DNA from: Candidatus Peribacteraceae bacterium
GTDB taxonomy: Bacteria > Patescibacteriota > Gracilibacteria > Peribacterales > Peribacteraceae
Length of the DNA stretch: 15,096 nucleotides
Reading direction: 5' to 3'
Assembly (NCBI GenBank): GCA_018062585.1
Contig: JAGORY010000023.1
Span: 1 to 15,096, forward strand
In this document: positions 1 through 7,027 of the stretch, piece by piece
Layout of the letters: each line of letters begins with the position of its first letter
How positions within the stretch are numbered: the stretch's first letter is position 1
The notes under the pieces: generated by a model
What the model was told of the DNA's origin: nothing
Database searches by the model: none
The model's input: the letters and a program-made list of their open reading frames with translations, nothing else
Position numbers and translations under genes: made by a program

Positions 1-198
1 TCGTCAGCGCAGATCGTGAAAAACTATCCACGAGAATCTCTCGTCGGAAAACAGGTGATCTGCGTCGTGAACTTTCCCCCGCGTCAGATCGGACCGTTTC
101 TTTCCGAGGTCCTGACACTCGGCGTACCAGACGAAAACGGCGAAGTAGTCCTTTTGAAGCCGGATTCGGAGGTCCCGCTCGGAGGCAGCATGTACTAG
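1..198 (+). CDS. csaA: tRNA-binding protein CsaA, C-terminal part (5' end outside window)
   Basis: The open frame runs in from the left edge and ends at TAG 196-198, giving about 65 C-terminal residues that begin SSAQIVKNY. An in-frame GTG at position 16 is not the true start, because the homology continues upstream of it. The segment matches the end of the stand-alone CsaA family, an OB-fold tRNA-binding domain also found at the C-terminus of methionyl-tRNA synthetases. The visible signatures are SSAQI, the QV-x3-VNFPPRQIGPF-x-SEVLTLG core and VVLLKPDSEVP near the end. CsaA is a small (about 110 residue) dimeric tRNA-binding protein described as having chaperone or export-related activity in Bacillus. 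The NFPPR core fits CsaA better than a MetG C-terminus. The SLH-protein gene follows on the same strand after 89 nt, with its own promoter candidate. Confidence 0.9.
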   Translation, partial: SSAQIVKNYPRESLVGKQVICVVNFPPRQIGPFLSEVLTLGVPDENGEVVLLKPDSEVPLGGSMY

Positions 199-222
199 GA
201 AGGGGATTTAGGTCCCTGTCCA

Positions 223-251
223 TTGTTTGACCGCGCCTTATTCTCGATAAT
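223..251 (+). promoter_or_regulatory. Candidate sigma70-type promoter of the SLH/Calx-beta gene
   Basis: TTGTTT (223-228) is followed, after exactly 17 nt, by GATAAT (246-251), which matches 5 of 6 positions of the -10 consensus. Transcription would start near 258, leaving a leader of about 30 nt with no Shine-Dalgarno sequence before the ATG at 288. The -35 half is weak. A TTGACC at 227-232 looks better but lies only 13 nt from the -10, so it was not used. Confidence 0.4.
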
Positions 252-287
252 CTCTCCACTTTCCGGTTTCTTTCCTAATTCTTCATT

Positions 288-1736
288 ATGCCACGCGCAA
301 AAAATCTTTTCATTCGTGCACTTCCCGCTACGTTCCTTGCGGGGGCACTCTTCGGAGTCAGTGTCACCTCTCTCGGTGCTGCCTTCCGCGCTTCGGCCAT
401 CTTCCGCGATGTCCCGAGCTCACACTACGCCGATGAGGCGATTGGCGAGATGTACCAGCTTGGCATCATCAAAGGATACGACAGCACGCACTTTGGTCCG
501 GATGATCCACTCACTCGCGGTCAGGCTGCGCTTCTGTTCCAGCGTCTCAGGAATGAGATCAAGGGCATCACGCCGTCTCCGTCGTCCTCGAGCAGTCGTT
601 CAACCGCCACCAGCTCGTCAAGCAGCTCGGCGGTGAGCAGCACGTCGTCCTCCAGTTCTTCCTATAATCCAGGAGGCACCATCCGTTTCAACTCTAACGA
701 ATACAACGTCGATAAAAACGTCGCCACGGGTGATGTCTCCATCACTATCGTCCGCATCGGCGGTAACCAAGGCGCTGGTACCGTGGACTACGCGTTCAGC
801 GGCGCTACGGCCGTTGCAGGAAAGAACTTCACACCTGCCTCTGGTACGCTGAGTTTCGCGTCGAAGGAGACCAGTAAGAAGCTTAGCTTGAAGGTTTTCA
901 ATGACACGTCGACGACGGGTACGAAAACCGTGAACCTCACACTCAGCAATCCGAAGGGGGCAATCGTTCTCGGTGAGCCGAAGACTGTCCTTCTTAATAT
1001 TAATGATCCGAATGTCTCATCTTCCTCTTCGTCTATTTCGAGTAGTGTCAGTGCTGCAACAACCATTGCGCTGAGCGCTACGTCGTACGGTGTTGCTGAG
1101 AACGCAGGCACTATCACGATCACCGTGAACCGCACAGGCGTCACGACGGGGACGATGGGCATCAACTACGGCACGACGAACGGAACGGCTCAGTCCGGCT
1201 CCGACTACACGGCTGTCAGTGGCTCCTTAACGTTCAACCCAGGCGAGAACGTGAAAACGTTCAGTGTTCCGGTCAATAACAACACGGCTATCGAAGGTGG
1301 TCGTACGTTCAACGTTGTGCTGAACACTCCCACAGGCAGCCCTTCTCTCGGCACTGCCAGTGCTCCAGTCCTCATCAATGACGATGAGTCTGTTCCGACG
1401 ACCGCGAGCGGATCCCTGAAGTTCAGCGCGTCCACGTATCAGGTGAGCGAGTCCTCGGGGCAGGCCATCATTACGGTGAACCACGCCGGAGGAGTCGGTC
1501 CCGTTTCTGTGAACTACTCGACAAACGGTGGCAGCGCCCTCTCGGGTACGGATTACGCTTCGGCGAACGGCACGCTCAGTTTCGCGCAGGGCGAGACGAG
1601 TAAGACCTTTATCATCCCTATCTACGGCGACTCTCTCTCCGACGCGGGCGAGACGATCAACATTAGCATCAGCAGTCCGACTGGTAATGTTCCACTTGCG
1701 GATCCGATGTTTGCGACCGTGATCATCAACGAGTAA
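288..1736 (+). CDS. Secreted SLH-domain protein with three Calx-beta domains
   Basis: A 482-residue protein predicted to be exported and attached to the cell surface. Residues 1-35 form a signal peptide: basic MPRAK, then a hydrophobic stretch ending near SLGAA. Residues 38-90 are a single S-layer homology domain, with FRDVPSSHYADEAI, GIIKGYDSTHFGPDDPLTR and an ALLFQRL helix. A serine-rich linker (96-126) leads to three Calx-beta domains at about 130-240, 258-366 and 375-482. Each has the YxVxE/NxG opening, a Y-x-T-x-G-x-A-x-x-G-x-DY/F core and an F-x-P/Q-G-E/K-T-x-K-x-F/L strand. A second poly-Ser linker (244-254) separates the first two. The third domain stops at IINE, just short of the usual INDD end. 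Calx-beta domains typically bind calcium and serve adhesion; the ligand here is unknown. One SLH copy is fewer than the usual three, so anchoring may need multimerisation. The ATG at 288 gives a sound signal peptide. Confidence 0.88.
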   Translation: MPRAKNLFIRALPATFLAGALFGVSVTSLGAAFRASAIFRDVPSSHYADEAIGEMYQLGIIKGYDSTHFGPDDPLTRGQAALLFQRLRNEIKGITPSPSSSSSRSTATSSSSSSAVSSTSSSSSSYNPGGTIRFNSNEYNVDKNVATGDVSITIVRIGGNQGAGTVDYAFSGATAVAGKNFTPASGTLSFASKETSKKLSLKVFNDTSTTGTKTVNLTLSNPKGAIVLGEPKTVLLNINDPNVSSSSSSISSSVSAATTIALSATSYGVAENAGTITITVNRTGVTTGTMGINYGTTNGTAQSGSDYTAVSGSLTFNPGENVKTFSVPVNNNTAIEGGRTFNVVLNTPTGSPSLGTASAPVLINDDESVPTTASGSLKFSASTYQVSESSGQAIITVNHAGGVGPVSVNYSTNGGSALSGTDYASANGTLSFAQGETSKTFIIPIYGDSLSDAGETINISISSPTGNVPLADPMFATVIINE

Positions 1737-1754
1737 TAGGCGTATACATAGAAG

Positions 1755-1782
1755 AAGGACGTCCCTCGGGGCGTCCTTTTTT
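1755..1782 (+). terminator. Intrinsic terminator after the SLH/Calx-beta gene
   Basis: A hairpin lies 18 nt after the stop codon. The left arm AAGGACGTCCC (1755-1765) and right arm GGGGCGTCCTT (1768-1778) pair over about 10 bp with one T.G wobble and a small CTCG loop, followed directly by six T (1777-1782). It also lies 3' of the convergent uppP gene. Read leftward, the stem is followed only by CTTCTTCTA, so termination in that direction would be weaker. Confidence 0.88.
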
Positions 1783-1786
1783 GATC

Positions 1787-2560
1787 TCAGCGGATCATGA
1801 AGATCCACACGACTGCAGCAAGTGCGATCCGGTAGACACCGAAAGCAGCAAACGTGTGAGTGCGTATGTACGAGAGCAGCCAACGAATGACGACGTAGGC
1901 AGTGACGAATGAGACGACGAAGCCAACGCCGAGAGCCGCGAGGTCGTGTGATGAAAGCAGGTCTCCGGTTTTCAGGAGATCGAGTGCCGTTGCTGCAGCC
2001 ATCGTGGGAATCGCGAGGAGGAACGAGAAATCGACTATGGCGCTCCTCCGTACGCCGGCTGCCATGCCACAGATGACCGTGGCTGCTGAGCGTGAGATGC
2101 CGGGAATAATCGCTAGTGCTTGGGCGATCCCGATGAGTATGGCTTGGGGAACGGTCATGTCTTCTGCTTTCAGCGTTTGTGCCGATTCGTCACGATGAAA
2201 TTTCTCGAAGACGATGAGAATGATGCCGCCGATGAAGAGTGAGCCAGCAACAACAGCAATATTCCCAAGCAAATACGTTTTGACGAAGCTATGCAGCAGC
2301 AGTCCGATGATCCCGGTCGGGATGAAGGCAGCGGCTACCGTCAGCCATAACTTCTTCGTGCCGATGATCATCTTCCCATAGACCAGCACAGCGGCGGCGA
2401 TGGCGCCAAGTTGAATGGCGATGTCAAAACTCTTTACAAATTCGGTGTCAGGAAGGCCGAGTGCGCGGCCCGCAAGAATGAGGTGACCGGTCGATGAAAT
2501 CGGCAGGAACTCGGTGATGCCTTCGGTGATGCCGAGGAGAACGGCGGACAGAAGCGACAT
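1787..2560 (-). CDS. uppP: Undecaprenyl-diphosphatase UppP (BacA family)
   Basis: A 257-residue, very hydrophobic membrane protein, the usual length for BacA/UppP. It removes one phosphate from undecaprenyl diphosphate, recycling the lipid carrier for peptidoglycan and other envelope polymers; loss or gain of activity affects bacitracin sensitivity. The family signatures are intact: the acidic motif with E13 and E17 followed by FLPISSTGHL (18-27), and the PGISRSAAT motif (153-161) with the catalytic-site serines and arginine. About eight hydrophobic segments are visible. It is the last gene of the leftward block, starting 2 nt after the dgkA stop, so the two are almost certainly co-transcribed. 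No Shine-Dalgarno sequence precedes the ATG, which suggests translational coupling. Both neighbours act on the undecaprenyl carrier, which supports the assignment. Confidence 0.96.
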   Translation of the reverse strand: MSLLSAVLLGITEGITEFLPISSTGHLILAGRALGLPDTEFVKSFDIAIQLGAIAAAVLVYGKMIIGTKKLWLTVAAAFIPTGIIGLLLHSFVKTYLLGNIAVVAGSLFIGGIILIVFEKFHRDESAQTLKAEDMTVPQAILIGIAQALAIIPGISRSAATVICGMAAGVRRSAIVDFSFLLAIPTMAAATALDLLKTGDLLSSHDLAALGVGFVVSFVTAYVVIRWLLSYIRTHTFAAFGVYRIALAAVVWIFMIR

Positions 2561-2562
2561 GA

Positions 2563-2964
2563 CTAGTTGATGATGCTCGGGGGCAGCTGCGGCACGAAAA
2601 GATGTGCGGAGAGCAGCGAGCCCAGAATGAGGACGACGACGAGGAGTGCGATGAGGGAGGCAGCCGCCGCGATGTCTTTGGCCTGTTTGATACCCAGATG
2701 GTAGTGGCCTCCGTGTCGCTTCTTCTCCGCATCATCAATGGCGTCACCGACGCGTTCTATGGCCGTATTCAGAAGCTCTACGATGATGAAGCCGGCTGCC
2801 GTGAGTGCGACAATGATCCATTCGCCGATCCAGAAACCGAGAGAGATACCCGCGAGCACGTACACGACAAGACCGATCAGAAACAGCTGAATATTCCTCT
2901 CCTCGCTGACCGCGTGGCGGAGACCAGTGAGCGCAAACCCCATGCTTCTGACGATCCGCTTCAT
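2563..2964 (-). CDS. dgkA: Diacylglycerol/undecaprenol kinase (DgkA family)
   Basis: A 133-residue integral membrane kinase with three transmembrane helices (about 26-44, 48-66 and 101-120) after an amphipathic N-terminus. Conserved family residues are visible: E21 in HAVSEERNIQLF, the active-site helix ELLNTAIERVGDAID (63-77), and KQAKDIAAAASL (93-104). In Gram-positive-type envelopes this family is mostly an undecaprenol kinase, making undecaprenyl phosphate from undecaprenol; in E. coli it phosphorylates diacylglycerol. The adjacent uppP favours the undecaprenol role, but this is an inference. Its ATG overlaps the glyA stop as ATGA (2961-2964), so translation is probably coupled. A second in-frame ATG at residue 8 is possible, but the first fits the overlap. 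Confidence 0.93.
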   Translation of the reverse strand: MKRIVRSMGFALTGLRHAVSEERNIQLFLIGLVVYVLAGISLGFWIGEWIIVALTAAGFIIVELLNTAIERVGDAIDDAEKKRHGGHYHLGIKQAKDIAAAASLIALLVVVLILGSLLSAHLFVPQLPPSIIN

Positions 2965-4226
2965 GCCGAGATACCCGGAACCGGGAACTTTCTGCAGAAG
3001 GCCATCACTTCTTCCTGGAGTCTGGTGATGAAGCTCTCGTCGGCGCGCTTTTCTACTGCTTTCAGCATGAAATCGGCGAGAATCTCCATGTCATTCTCCT
3101 TCATGCCACGAGTCGTGATGGCCGGTGTGCCGAGGCGGACGCCGGAGGGATCCATCGGCTTCCTCGTGTCGTTCGCGATCATGTTTTTATTGAGTGTGAT
3201 GCCGACTTTGTCGAGCACCGTCTCCACGTCTCCGCCACCGATACCCCACGACGTCACGCAGTCGATGAGCATGAGATGGTTATCTGTTCCGTTCGTGACG
3301 AGCTTCACGTTCTTCTTCATGAGGTAGTCGGCAAGGTGCTTGCTGTTTTTCACAACCTGTTTGGCGTAGACCTCGAACTCAGGCTTCAGGGCTTCGCCGA
3401 ACGCGACGGCCTTGGCAGCCACCATCTGCATGATTGGTCCGCCTTGAAAACCGGGGAATACGGACTTATCCATCTTCTTTCCAAGCTCGGGATCTTTGCA
3501 CAAAATCATGCCGCCGCGTGGTCCGCGGAGCGTCTTGTGCGTTGTCGTCGTCACGACATCAAAACCGTCGTGGAAGGGGTTTCTGACGGCTTTACCGGCG
3601 ATGAGACCGGCGATGTGAGCCATATCCGCAACAGTGATGGCACCCACTTCGTCGGCGATTGCTTTCATTTTGGCGTAGTTGAGCTCGCGGGGGTACGCAG
3701 AGAAACCGGCGAGGATGATCTTGGGTTTTTCTTTCTTGGCTACCTCCAGCATTTCGTCGTAGTCGATCTCTCCGGTCTCCACGTCTTTCATCTTGTAGCG
3801 AACGAACTTGAAGATTTTGGTGAGGTACGTGACGGGGTGTCCGTGCGTGAGGTGGCCGCCGTGCGAGAGGTCCATGCCCATCACCGTGTCACCGGGCTCG
3901 AGGAGTGCGAAGTACATCGCGACGTTGGCCGGAGCACCTGCGTGCGGCTGGACGTTAGCATGTCCGCAGTTGAAGAGTTGTTTGGCTCGATCGATCGCCA
4001 GATTTTCTACGATGTCTGTGTATTCCTGACCGCCGTAGTAGCGCCTGCCGGGATATCCTTCGGAATATTTATTGTTGAACACCGATCCCATTGCTTCGAG
4101 AACGGCGGGTGAGACGTAGTTTTCGGAAGCGATGAGTTCCACGCCGTCTGCTTGGCGCTTCATTTCGCCGAAAAGGGCCTTGTGGACTTCCGGATCAAAC
4201 TTTTGGAGGTGGTCGTAGGAGGGCAT
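2961..4226 (-). CDS. glyA: Serine hydroxymethyltransferase
   Basis: A 421-residue cytosolic PLP enzyme that interconverts serine and glycine while loading or unloading one-carbon units on tetrahydrofolate. Fold-type I signatures are clear: LIASENYVSPAV (31-42), the KYSEGYPGRRYYGG loop (53-66), DMAHIAGLIAG (201-211) and the PLP lysine K231 in TTTTHKTLRGPRGG. GVRLGTPAITTRGM (362-375) is the C-terminal substrate-binding region. One oddity is the PLP-phosphate loop, which reads NVQPHAGAPAN (91-101) where the family usually has NVQPHSG(S/A)(Q/P)AN, so a conserved serine is alanine. It lies 45 nt downstream of the folate cyclo-ligase and overlaps dgkA by 4 nt. An extended -10 element lies just before its start, so it may also have its own leaderless promoter. 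Confidence 0.97.
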   Translation of the reverse strand: MPSYDHLQKFDPEVHKALFGEMKRQADGVELIASENYVSPAVLEAMGSVFNNKYSEGYPGRRYYGGQEYTDIVENLAIDRAKQLFNCGHANVQPHAGAPANVAMYFALLEPGDTVMGMDLSHGGHLTHGHPVTYLTKIFKFVRYKMKDVETGEIDYDEMLEVAKKEKPKIILAGFSAYPRELNYAKMKAIADEVGAITVADMAHIAGLIAGKAVRNPFHDGFDVVTTTTHKTLRGPRGGMILCKDPELGKKMDKSVFPGFQGGPIMQMVAAKAVAFGEALKPEFEVYAKQVVKNSKHLADYLMKKNVKLVTNGTDNHLMLIDCVTSWGIGGGDVETVLDKVGITLNKNMIANDTRKPMDPSGVRLGTPAITTRGMKENDMEILADFMLKAVEKRADESFITRLQEEVMAFCRKFPVPGISA

Positions 4227-4232
4227 GCCTGG

Positions 4233-4241
4233 AGCATAGCA
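4233..4241 (-). promoter_or_regulatory. Extended -10 element upstream of glyA
   Basis: On the minus strand the sequence reads TGCTATGCT, a TGn-extended -10 box. It ends 6 nt before the glyA ATG, so transcription would start at or within a base or two of the A of the start codon. No convincing -35 is seen (CTGTCG at 17 nt is weak). It would give glyA-dgkA-uppP a leaderless internal promoter. Confidence 0.45.
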
Positions 4242-4271
4242 AATTTATCAGTCACCGACAGTGCTCTTGCA

Positions 4272-4853
4272 TCAATTATGTGGACGATTCCTCTCAGCGT
4301 AGACGGTAGAGGTCAGGACGGCATCTACGAGGCGATCATGCGGTTCTATCGGTAGCTCTGGTAGCAGCTGACAGTCAAAGCACACGCCGATTGTCTTCAT
4401 CATTGGGTTCTTTGTGGATTGCTCGGCGAGCCAGCGGTCGTATCCTCCGTTGCCCCGACCCATTCGCTGTCCTTGTCTCGTGAAAGCTCGGCCTGGAATG
4501 ATCGCCAGCGCGATCTTTGATTCGTCCACGGGATCATTCACCGTTGGCTCAAGGATGTTGCTCACCGGATTGCGGCCGATGTCGTCGAATGATCTGACGC
4601 GATGCATGATCATGCGCTTGGCCTCGATTTTTCCCATGCAGATCACGTTTTTTTGCTCCAGTAGTTTTGTCAGAAGTGGTCTGATGTCCGGTTCGTCTAG
4701 GTACGGCGAGAAGGCAGCGATCACCGAAGGCGTCTCTGGCATTCGTTTCGCAAGTTCGCGGACGATGATCTGACCTTCGACACGCCGGTCGTTCTCGGTC
4801 ATCTGTGAAAGACGTTCTTTCATGGCGCGCCGAAGTTCGGCTTTTGCTTCCAT
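4272..4853 (-). CDS. 5-formyltetrahydrofolate cyclo-ligase
   Basis: A 193-residue protein, the usual length for the 5-FTHF cyclo-ligase (MTHFS/YgfA) family. It converts 5-formyl-THF to 5,10-methenyl-THF with ATP, returning the storage form of folate to the one-carbon pool. The N-terminus MEAKAELRRAMKERL is the typical basic helix. The main signature is IIPGRAFTRQGQRMGRG (118-134) running into NGGYDRWL (135-142), the ATP- and folate-binding loop, with GYDR in place of the commoner YYDR. The EP at 102-103 corresponds to the conserved folate-contact region. Its ATG directly abuts the dnaX stop (TAGATG), and it has the only canonical Shine-Dalgarno site I found in the window. The folate link to glyA just downstream supports the function. 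Confidence 0.93.
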   Translation of the reverse strand: MEAKAELRRAMKERLSQMTENDRRVEGQIIVRELAKRMPETPSVIAAFSPYLDEPDIRPLLTKLLEQKNVICMGKIEAKRMIMHRVRSFDDIGRNPVSNILEPTVNDPVDESKIALAIIPGRAFTRQGQRMGRGNGGYDRWLAEQSTKNPMMKTIGVCFDCQLLPELPIEPHDRLVDAVLTSTVYAERNRPHN

Positions 4854-6311
4854 CTAGAATCCTCCGAAGACTTCGGCAGCAGCTTCTACCAAATCAGTCG
4901 CCGGCCCCGTATTTGCTGCAGCTGTTTTTTCGAGGACGCACTGGATGCGAATGGGCTTCTTGAAAACCGTGAGGAGCGCCTCTTCCACGCTGCGGCTGGC
5001 TTTCGTATCGGCGATTTTGTCGCGGTGGAATGACGAGGCGAATGCGAGCCGGAGTGTTGTGCCTTCAGCCGAAACAATTGTCGCGTCTTTGAGGCTCATG
5101 CGGACAGAAGGAGGTGTCACCGCTTTCCCAATCGCGTCCCAATGCCGGAGCACATTGTCCATCGTAAATGCATCGATCTCTACCGCTGCCGACTTCACCG
5201 TTGGCTCGGCCGTTTTCTCGGGAGCGACAGGCTTGGGGGCAGGGGGGCTGGGGACGCGGAGTACAGGTGGAGTGATCGCGATGCGTTCCGATGTCTTCGT
5301 AGAGACTGGGGCGTCCATGCAGAGCGAGACGAGTGCGGATTCGAGGACTAGGCTTGGCATCGGCGATGTACGCATATCTTTGAGTGTGGCGAGCAGGACG
5401 TCGGACATTGTGAGGAATGGGGCAGGGGATTCCTTCTTCTCGATGGCCTCATGCATCTGTGTCCGTACGAGTGACAAGAGATCCGCCGCGACGGAGTCGA
5501 GCGGGACATTGGCTTCTTCCATCTGCCTCACGAGTTCGGTGACCGCCTGAATATCTTTCGCTGCGAGTGCACTCGCGATGTCTTCGATGAAGACGGCCGA
5601 CGTCTTGCCGATTCTTTCACTCACATCCACGAGCGTAATCTTCTCGAGTGATCGGAGCTGGTCCATGAGCGAAATGCCGTCGCGGAAACTGCCCGACGCA
5701 TGGCGTGCAATGGCGCGGAGTGCTTCGCGATCGATCTTAATTTTCTCCTGATCCGCGATGAACTGCAGTCGTCGGATAATGTCCTCGTCTTTGACTCTCT
5801 TAAAGAGGAAACGCTGGCAACGGGATTGAATCGTATCCGGGACTTTGTGGAGTTCGGTCGTCGCCAAGATGAAGTACGCATAATCAGGCGGTTCCTCCAA
5901 CGTTTTGAGGAGCGCATTGAACGCTTCTTTTGTGAGCATGTGGACTTCGTCGATGATGTACACCTTGGCTTTTGAGACGGACGGGGAGAAGTTGATCTTT
6001 TCGATCAAATCTCGGACGTCGTCGATGCGTCGGTTACTGGCGGCGTCGATCTCGACGAGGTCGACGAACGAACCGTTCTCGATTGCCTGGGTCACATGTT
6101 TCTGGATGGTTGCATCCTCGATGCCACGAAGCAGAATGGTCTTCGCCATGATGCGCGCCACCGACGTCTTGCCGGTACCGCGACTTCCACACAGAAGGTA
6201 CGCATGCGAAATGCGCTCCTGTTCAGCGGCTTGTTCGAGTGTCGTCACCACATGATCCTGTCCGACGACATCCGCGAAGGTCTGGGGCCGATACGTGAGG
6301 TACAGCGTCAT
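4854..6311 (-). CDS. dnaX: DNA polymerase III subunit gamma/tau (clamp loader ATPase)
   Basis: A 485-residue AAA+ clamp-loader subunit that loads the sliding clamp at the replication fork. Signatures in order are: YLTYRPQTFADVVGQDHV (4-21); Walker A GSRGTGKTS (42-50); EIDAASNRRIDDVR (87-100); Walker B VYIIDEVH (117-124); sensor 1 FILATTE (147-153); and the arginine-finger segment SRCQRF (163-168). A proline/alanine-rich linker (about 340-380) leads to a C-terminal DnaX-like domain. The four-cysteine zinc module normally found between Walker A and the EIDAAS motif is missing: residues 51-80 contain no cysteine. The stop codon abuts the start of the folate cyclo-ligase gene. The ATG at 6311 is preceded at 9 nt by an extended -10 box and there is no Shine-Dalgarno site, so the message is probably close to leaderless. 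Confidence 0.96.
   Translation of the reverse strand: MTLYLTYRPQTFADVVGQDHVVTTLEQAAEQERISHAYLLCGSRGTGKTSVARIMAKTILLRGIEDATIQKHVTQAIENGSFVDLVEIDAASNRRIDDVRDLIEKINFSPSVSKAKVYIIDEVHMLTKEAFNALLKTLEEPPDYAYFILATTELHKVPDTIQSRCQRFLFKRVKDEDIIRRLQFIADQEKIKIDREALRAIARHASGSFRDGISLMDQLRSLEKITLVDVSERIGKTSAVFIEDIASALAAKDIQAVTELVRQMEEANVPLDSVAADLLSLVRTQMHEAIEKKESPAPFLTMSDVLLATLKDMRTSPMPSLVLESALVSLCMDAPVSTKTSERIAITPPVLRVPSPPAPKPVAPEKTAEPTVKSAAVEIDAFTMDNVLRHWDAIGKAVTPPSVRMSLKDATIVSAEGTTLRLAFASSFHRDKIADTKASRSVEEALLTVFKKPIRIQCVLEKTAAANTGPATDLVEAAAEVFGGF
4860..4865 (-). promoter_or_regulatory. Shine-Dalgarno site of the folate cyclo-ligase gene
   Basis: On the minus strand GGAGGA lies 6 nt before the ATG at 4853 and is embedded in the last codons of dnaX (Gly-Gly-Phe-stop). 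It is the only well-spaced, strong Shine-Dalgarno sequence I found in the window, and it serves a gene inside an operon rather than at its head. Confidence 0.75.
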
Positions 6312-6320
6312 GGGAAATGG

Positions 6321-6329
6321 AGTATAGCA
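6321..6329 (-). promoter_or_regulatory. Extended -10 promoter of dnaX
   Basis: The minus strand reads TGCTATACT, an extended -10 with TATACT (5 of 6 positions). Its 3' end is 9 nt from the dnaX ATG, predicting a leader of only 2-4 nt. No good -35 is present, as is common for extended -10 promoters. Confidence 0.55.
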
Positions 6330-6384
6330 TGCCAGAGAGGGTGTAGAGCACAGAGAACACCTTAATGTCTCAAACCCGTTTCCG

Positions 6385-6393
6385 TGCTACCAT
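6385..6393 (+). promoter_or_regulatory. Extended -10 promoter of the DsbA-like lipoprotein gene
   Basis: TGCTACCAT fits the TGn-extended -10 pattern (TACCAT, 4 of 6 positions). It lies 28 nt before the chosen ATG at 6422, giving a leader of about 20 nt without a Shine-Dalgarno site. It falls inside the longer frame that would start at 6365, which argues against that upstream start. Confidence 0.4.
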
Positions 6394-6421
6394 TCAGTCA
6401 TACTTTCTTTCCGAACTTCCC

Positions 6422-7027
6422 ATGAAGAAGCTTTTCGCACCCCTTCTTGTCACTTCCGCACTCTTCCTCGCTGCTTGTGGTGTTGATACCACTGGCCTTT
6501 CCGCAGAATCCTCGCGGCCTGCCATGGGATCGGAGTCTGCCCTAGTCACCATCACCGAATTCGGAGATTTCCAGTGTCCGGCATGCAAAGCCGCTCATGA
6601 AATCCTCACCACGCCTTTGCTTCAGACGTACGATGGTCGCGTCCGTTTCGTCTTCAAGCACTTTCCGCTTCAGGCGATCCACCCTCATGCACTCGAGGCA
6701 GCGATGGCGTCTGAATGCGCAGCCGATCAAGGCAAGTTTTGGCAGTATTTTGAGACGATCTACACGAACCAAGAAAGTCTGAACTCAGCAGCACTCAGAG
6801 AATGGGCAGCTGAACTCGATCTCGATACTGAGCTCTTCGACCGTTGCGTACGGTCCGGCATCAAGAAGAAGACCGTGCTTGCTGATTACGCTGAAGGCAC
6901 ATCAGCAGGCGTCAATTCTACGCCCACCTATTTCGTGAACGGAAACCGCATCACGAACAACACGATCGAGAGCATCTCGGCCGCTGTCGATGCCGCGCTT
7001 CAGAGTGCTGCGCAGATCCCTCTCTAG
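6422..7027 (+). CDS. DsbA-like thioredoxin-fold lipoprotein (thiol-disulfide oxidoreductase)
   Basis: A 201-residue exported lipoprotein. MKKLFAPLLVTSALFLAAC is a lipoprotein signal peptide with lipobox LAAC (C19), so the protein should be lipid-anchored on the outer face of the membrane. The mature part is a DsbA-type thioredoxin fold: strand ALVTITEFGDFQ, active site CPAC (C52-C55), an inserted helical region (about 85-160), and the cis-proline loop STPTYFVNG (166-174). It should oxidise or isomerise disulfides in exported proteins. C99 and C142 in the helical domain could form a second structural disulfide. An upstream ATG at 6365 is in frame, but it would put 19 residues before the signal peptide and overlap the promoter, so 6422 was chosen. 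The 3' end overlaps the convergent DM13 lipoprotein gene at a shared CTAG. The substrate and the re-oxidising partner are not visible here. Confidence 0.9.
   Translation: MKKLFAPLLVTSALFLAACGVDTTGLSAESSRPAMGSESALVTITEFGDFQCPACKAAHEILTTPLLQTYDGRVRFVFKHFPLQAIHPHALEAAMASECAADQGKFWQYFETIYTNQESLNSAALREWAAELDLDTELFDRCVRSGIKKKTVLADYAEGTSAGVNSTPTYFVNGNRITNNTIESISAAVDAALQSAAQIPL

Noticed and set aside
1227..1883. Leftward frame opposite the third Calx-beta domain and crossing the terminator
   Set aside because: It overlaps a clear Calx-beta coding region, the intrinsic terminator and the 3' end of uppP; composition is Arg/His-rich as expected for an antisense frame.
2977..2988. Short palindrome CCCGGAACCGGG near the glyA end
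   Set aside because: It lies in the conserved coding end of glyA (FPVPGIS) and is only 5-bp arms; likely coincidental.
2602..3327. Rightward frame opposite dgkA and the end of glyA
   Set aside because: Both minus-strand genes are well supported by motifs and by an ATGA overlap; this frame has none.
3276..4112. Long rightward open frame (278 codons) opposite glyA
   Set aside because: The minus strand encodes an unmistakable serine hydroxymethyltransferase through the whole region; the His/Val-rich rightward product has no known motif.
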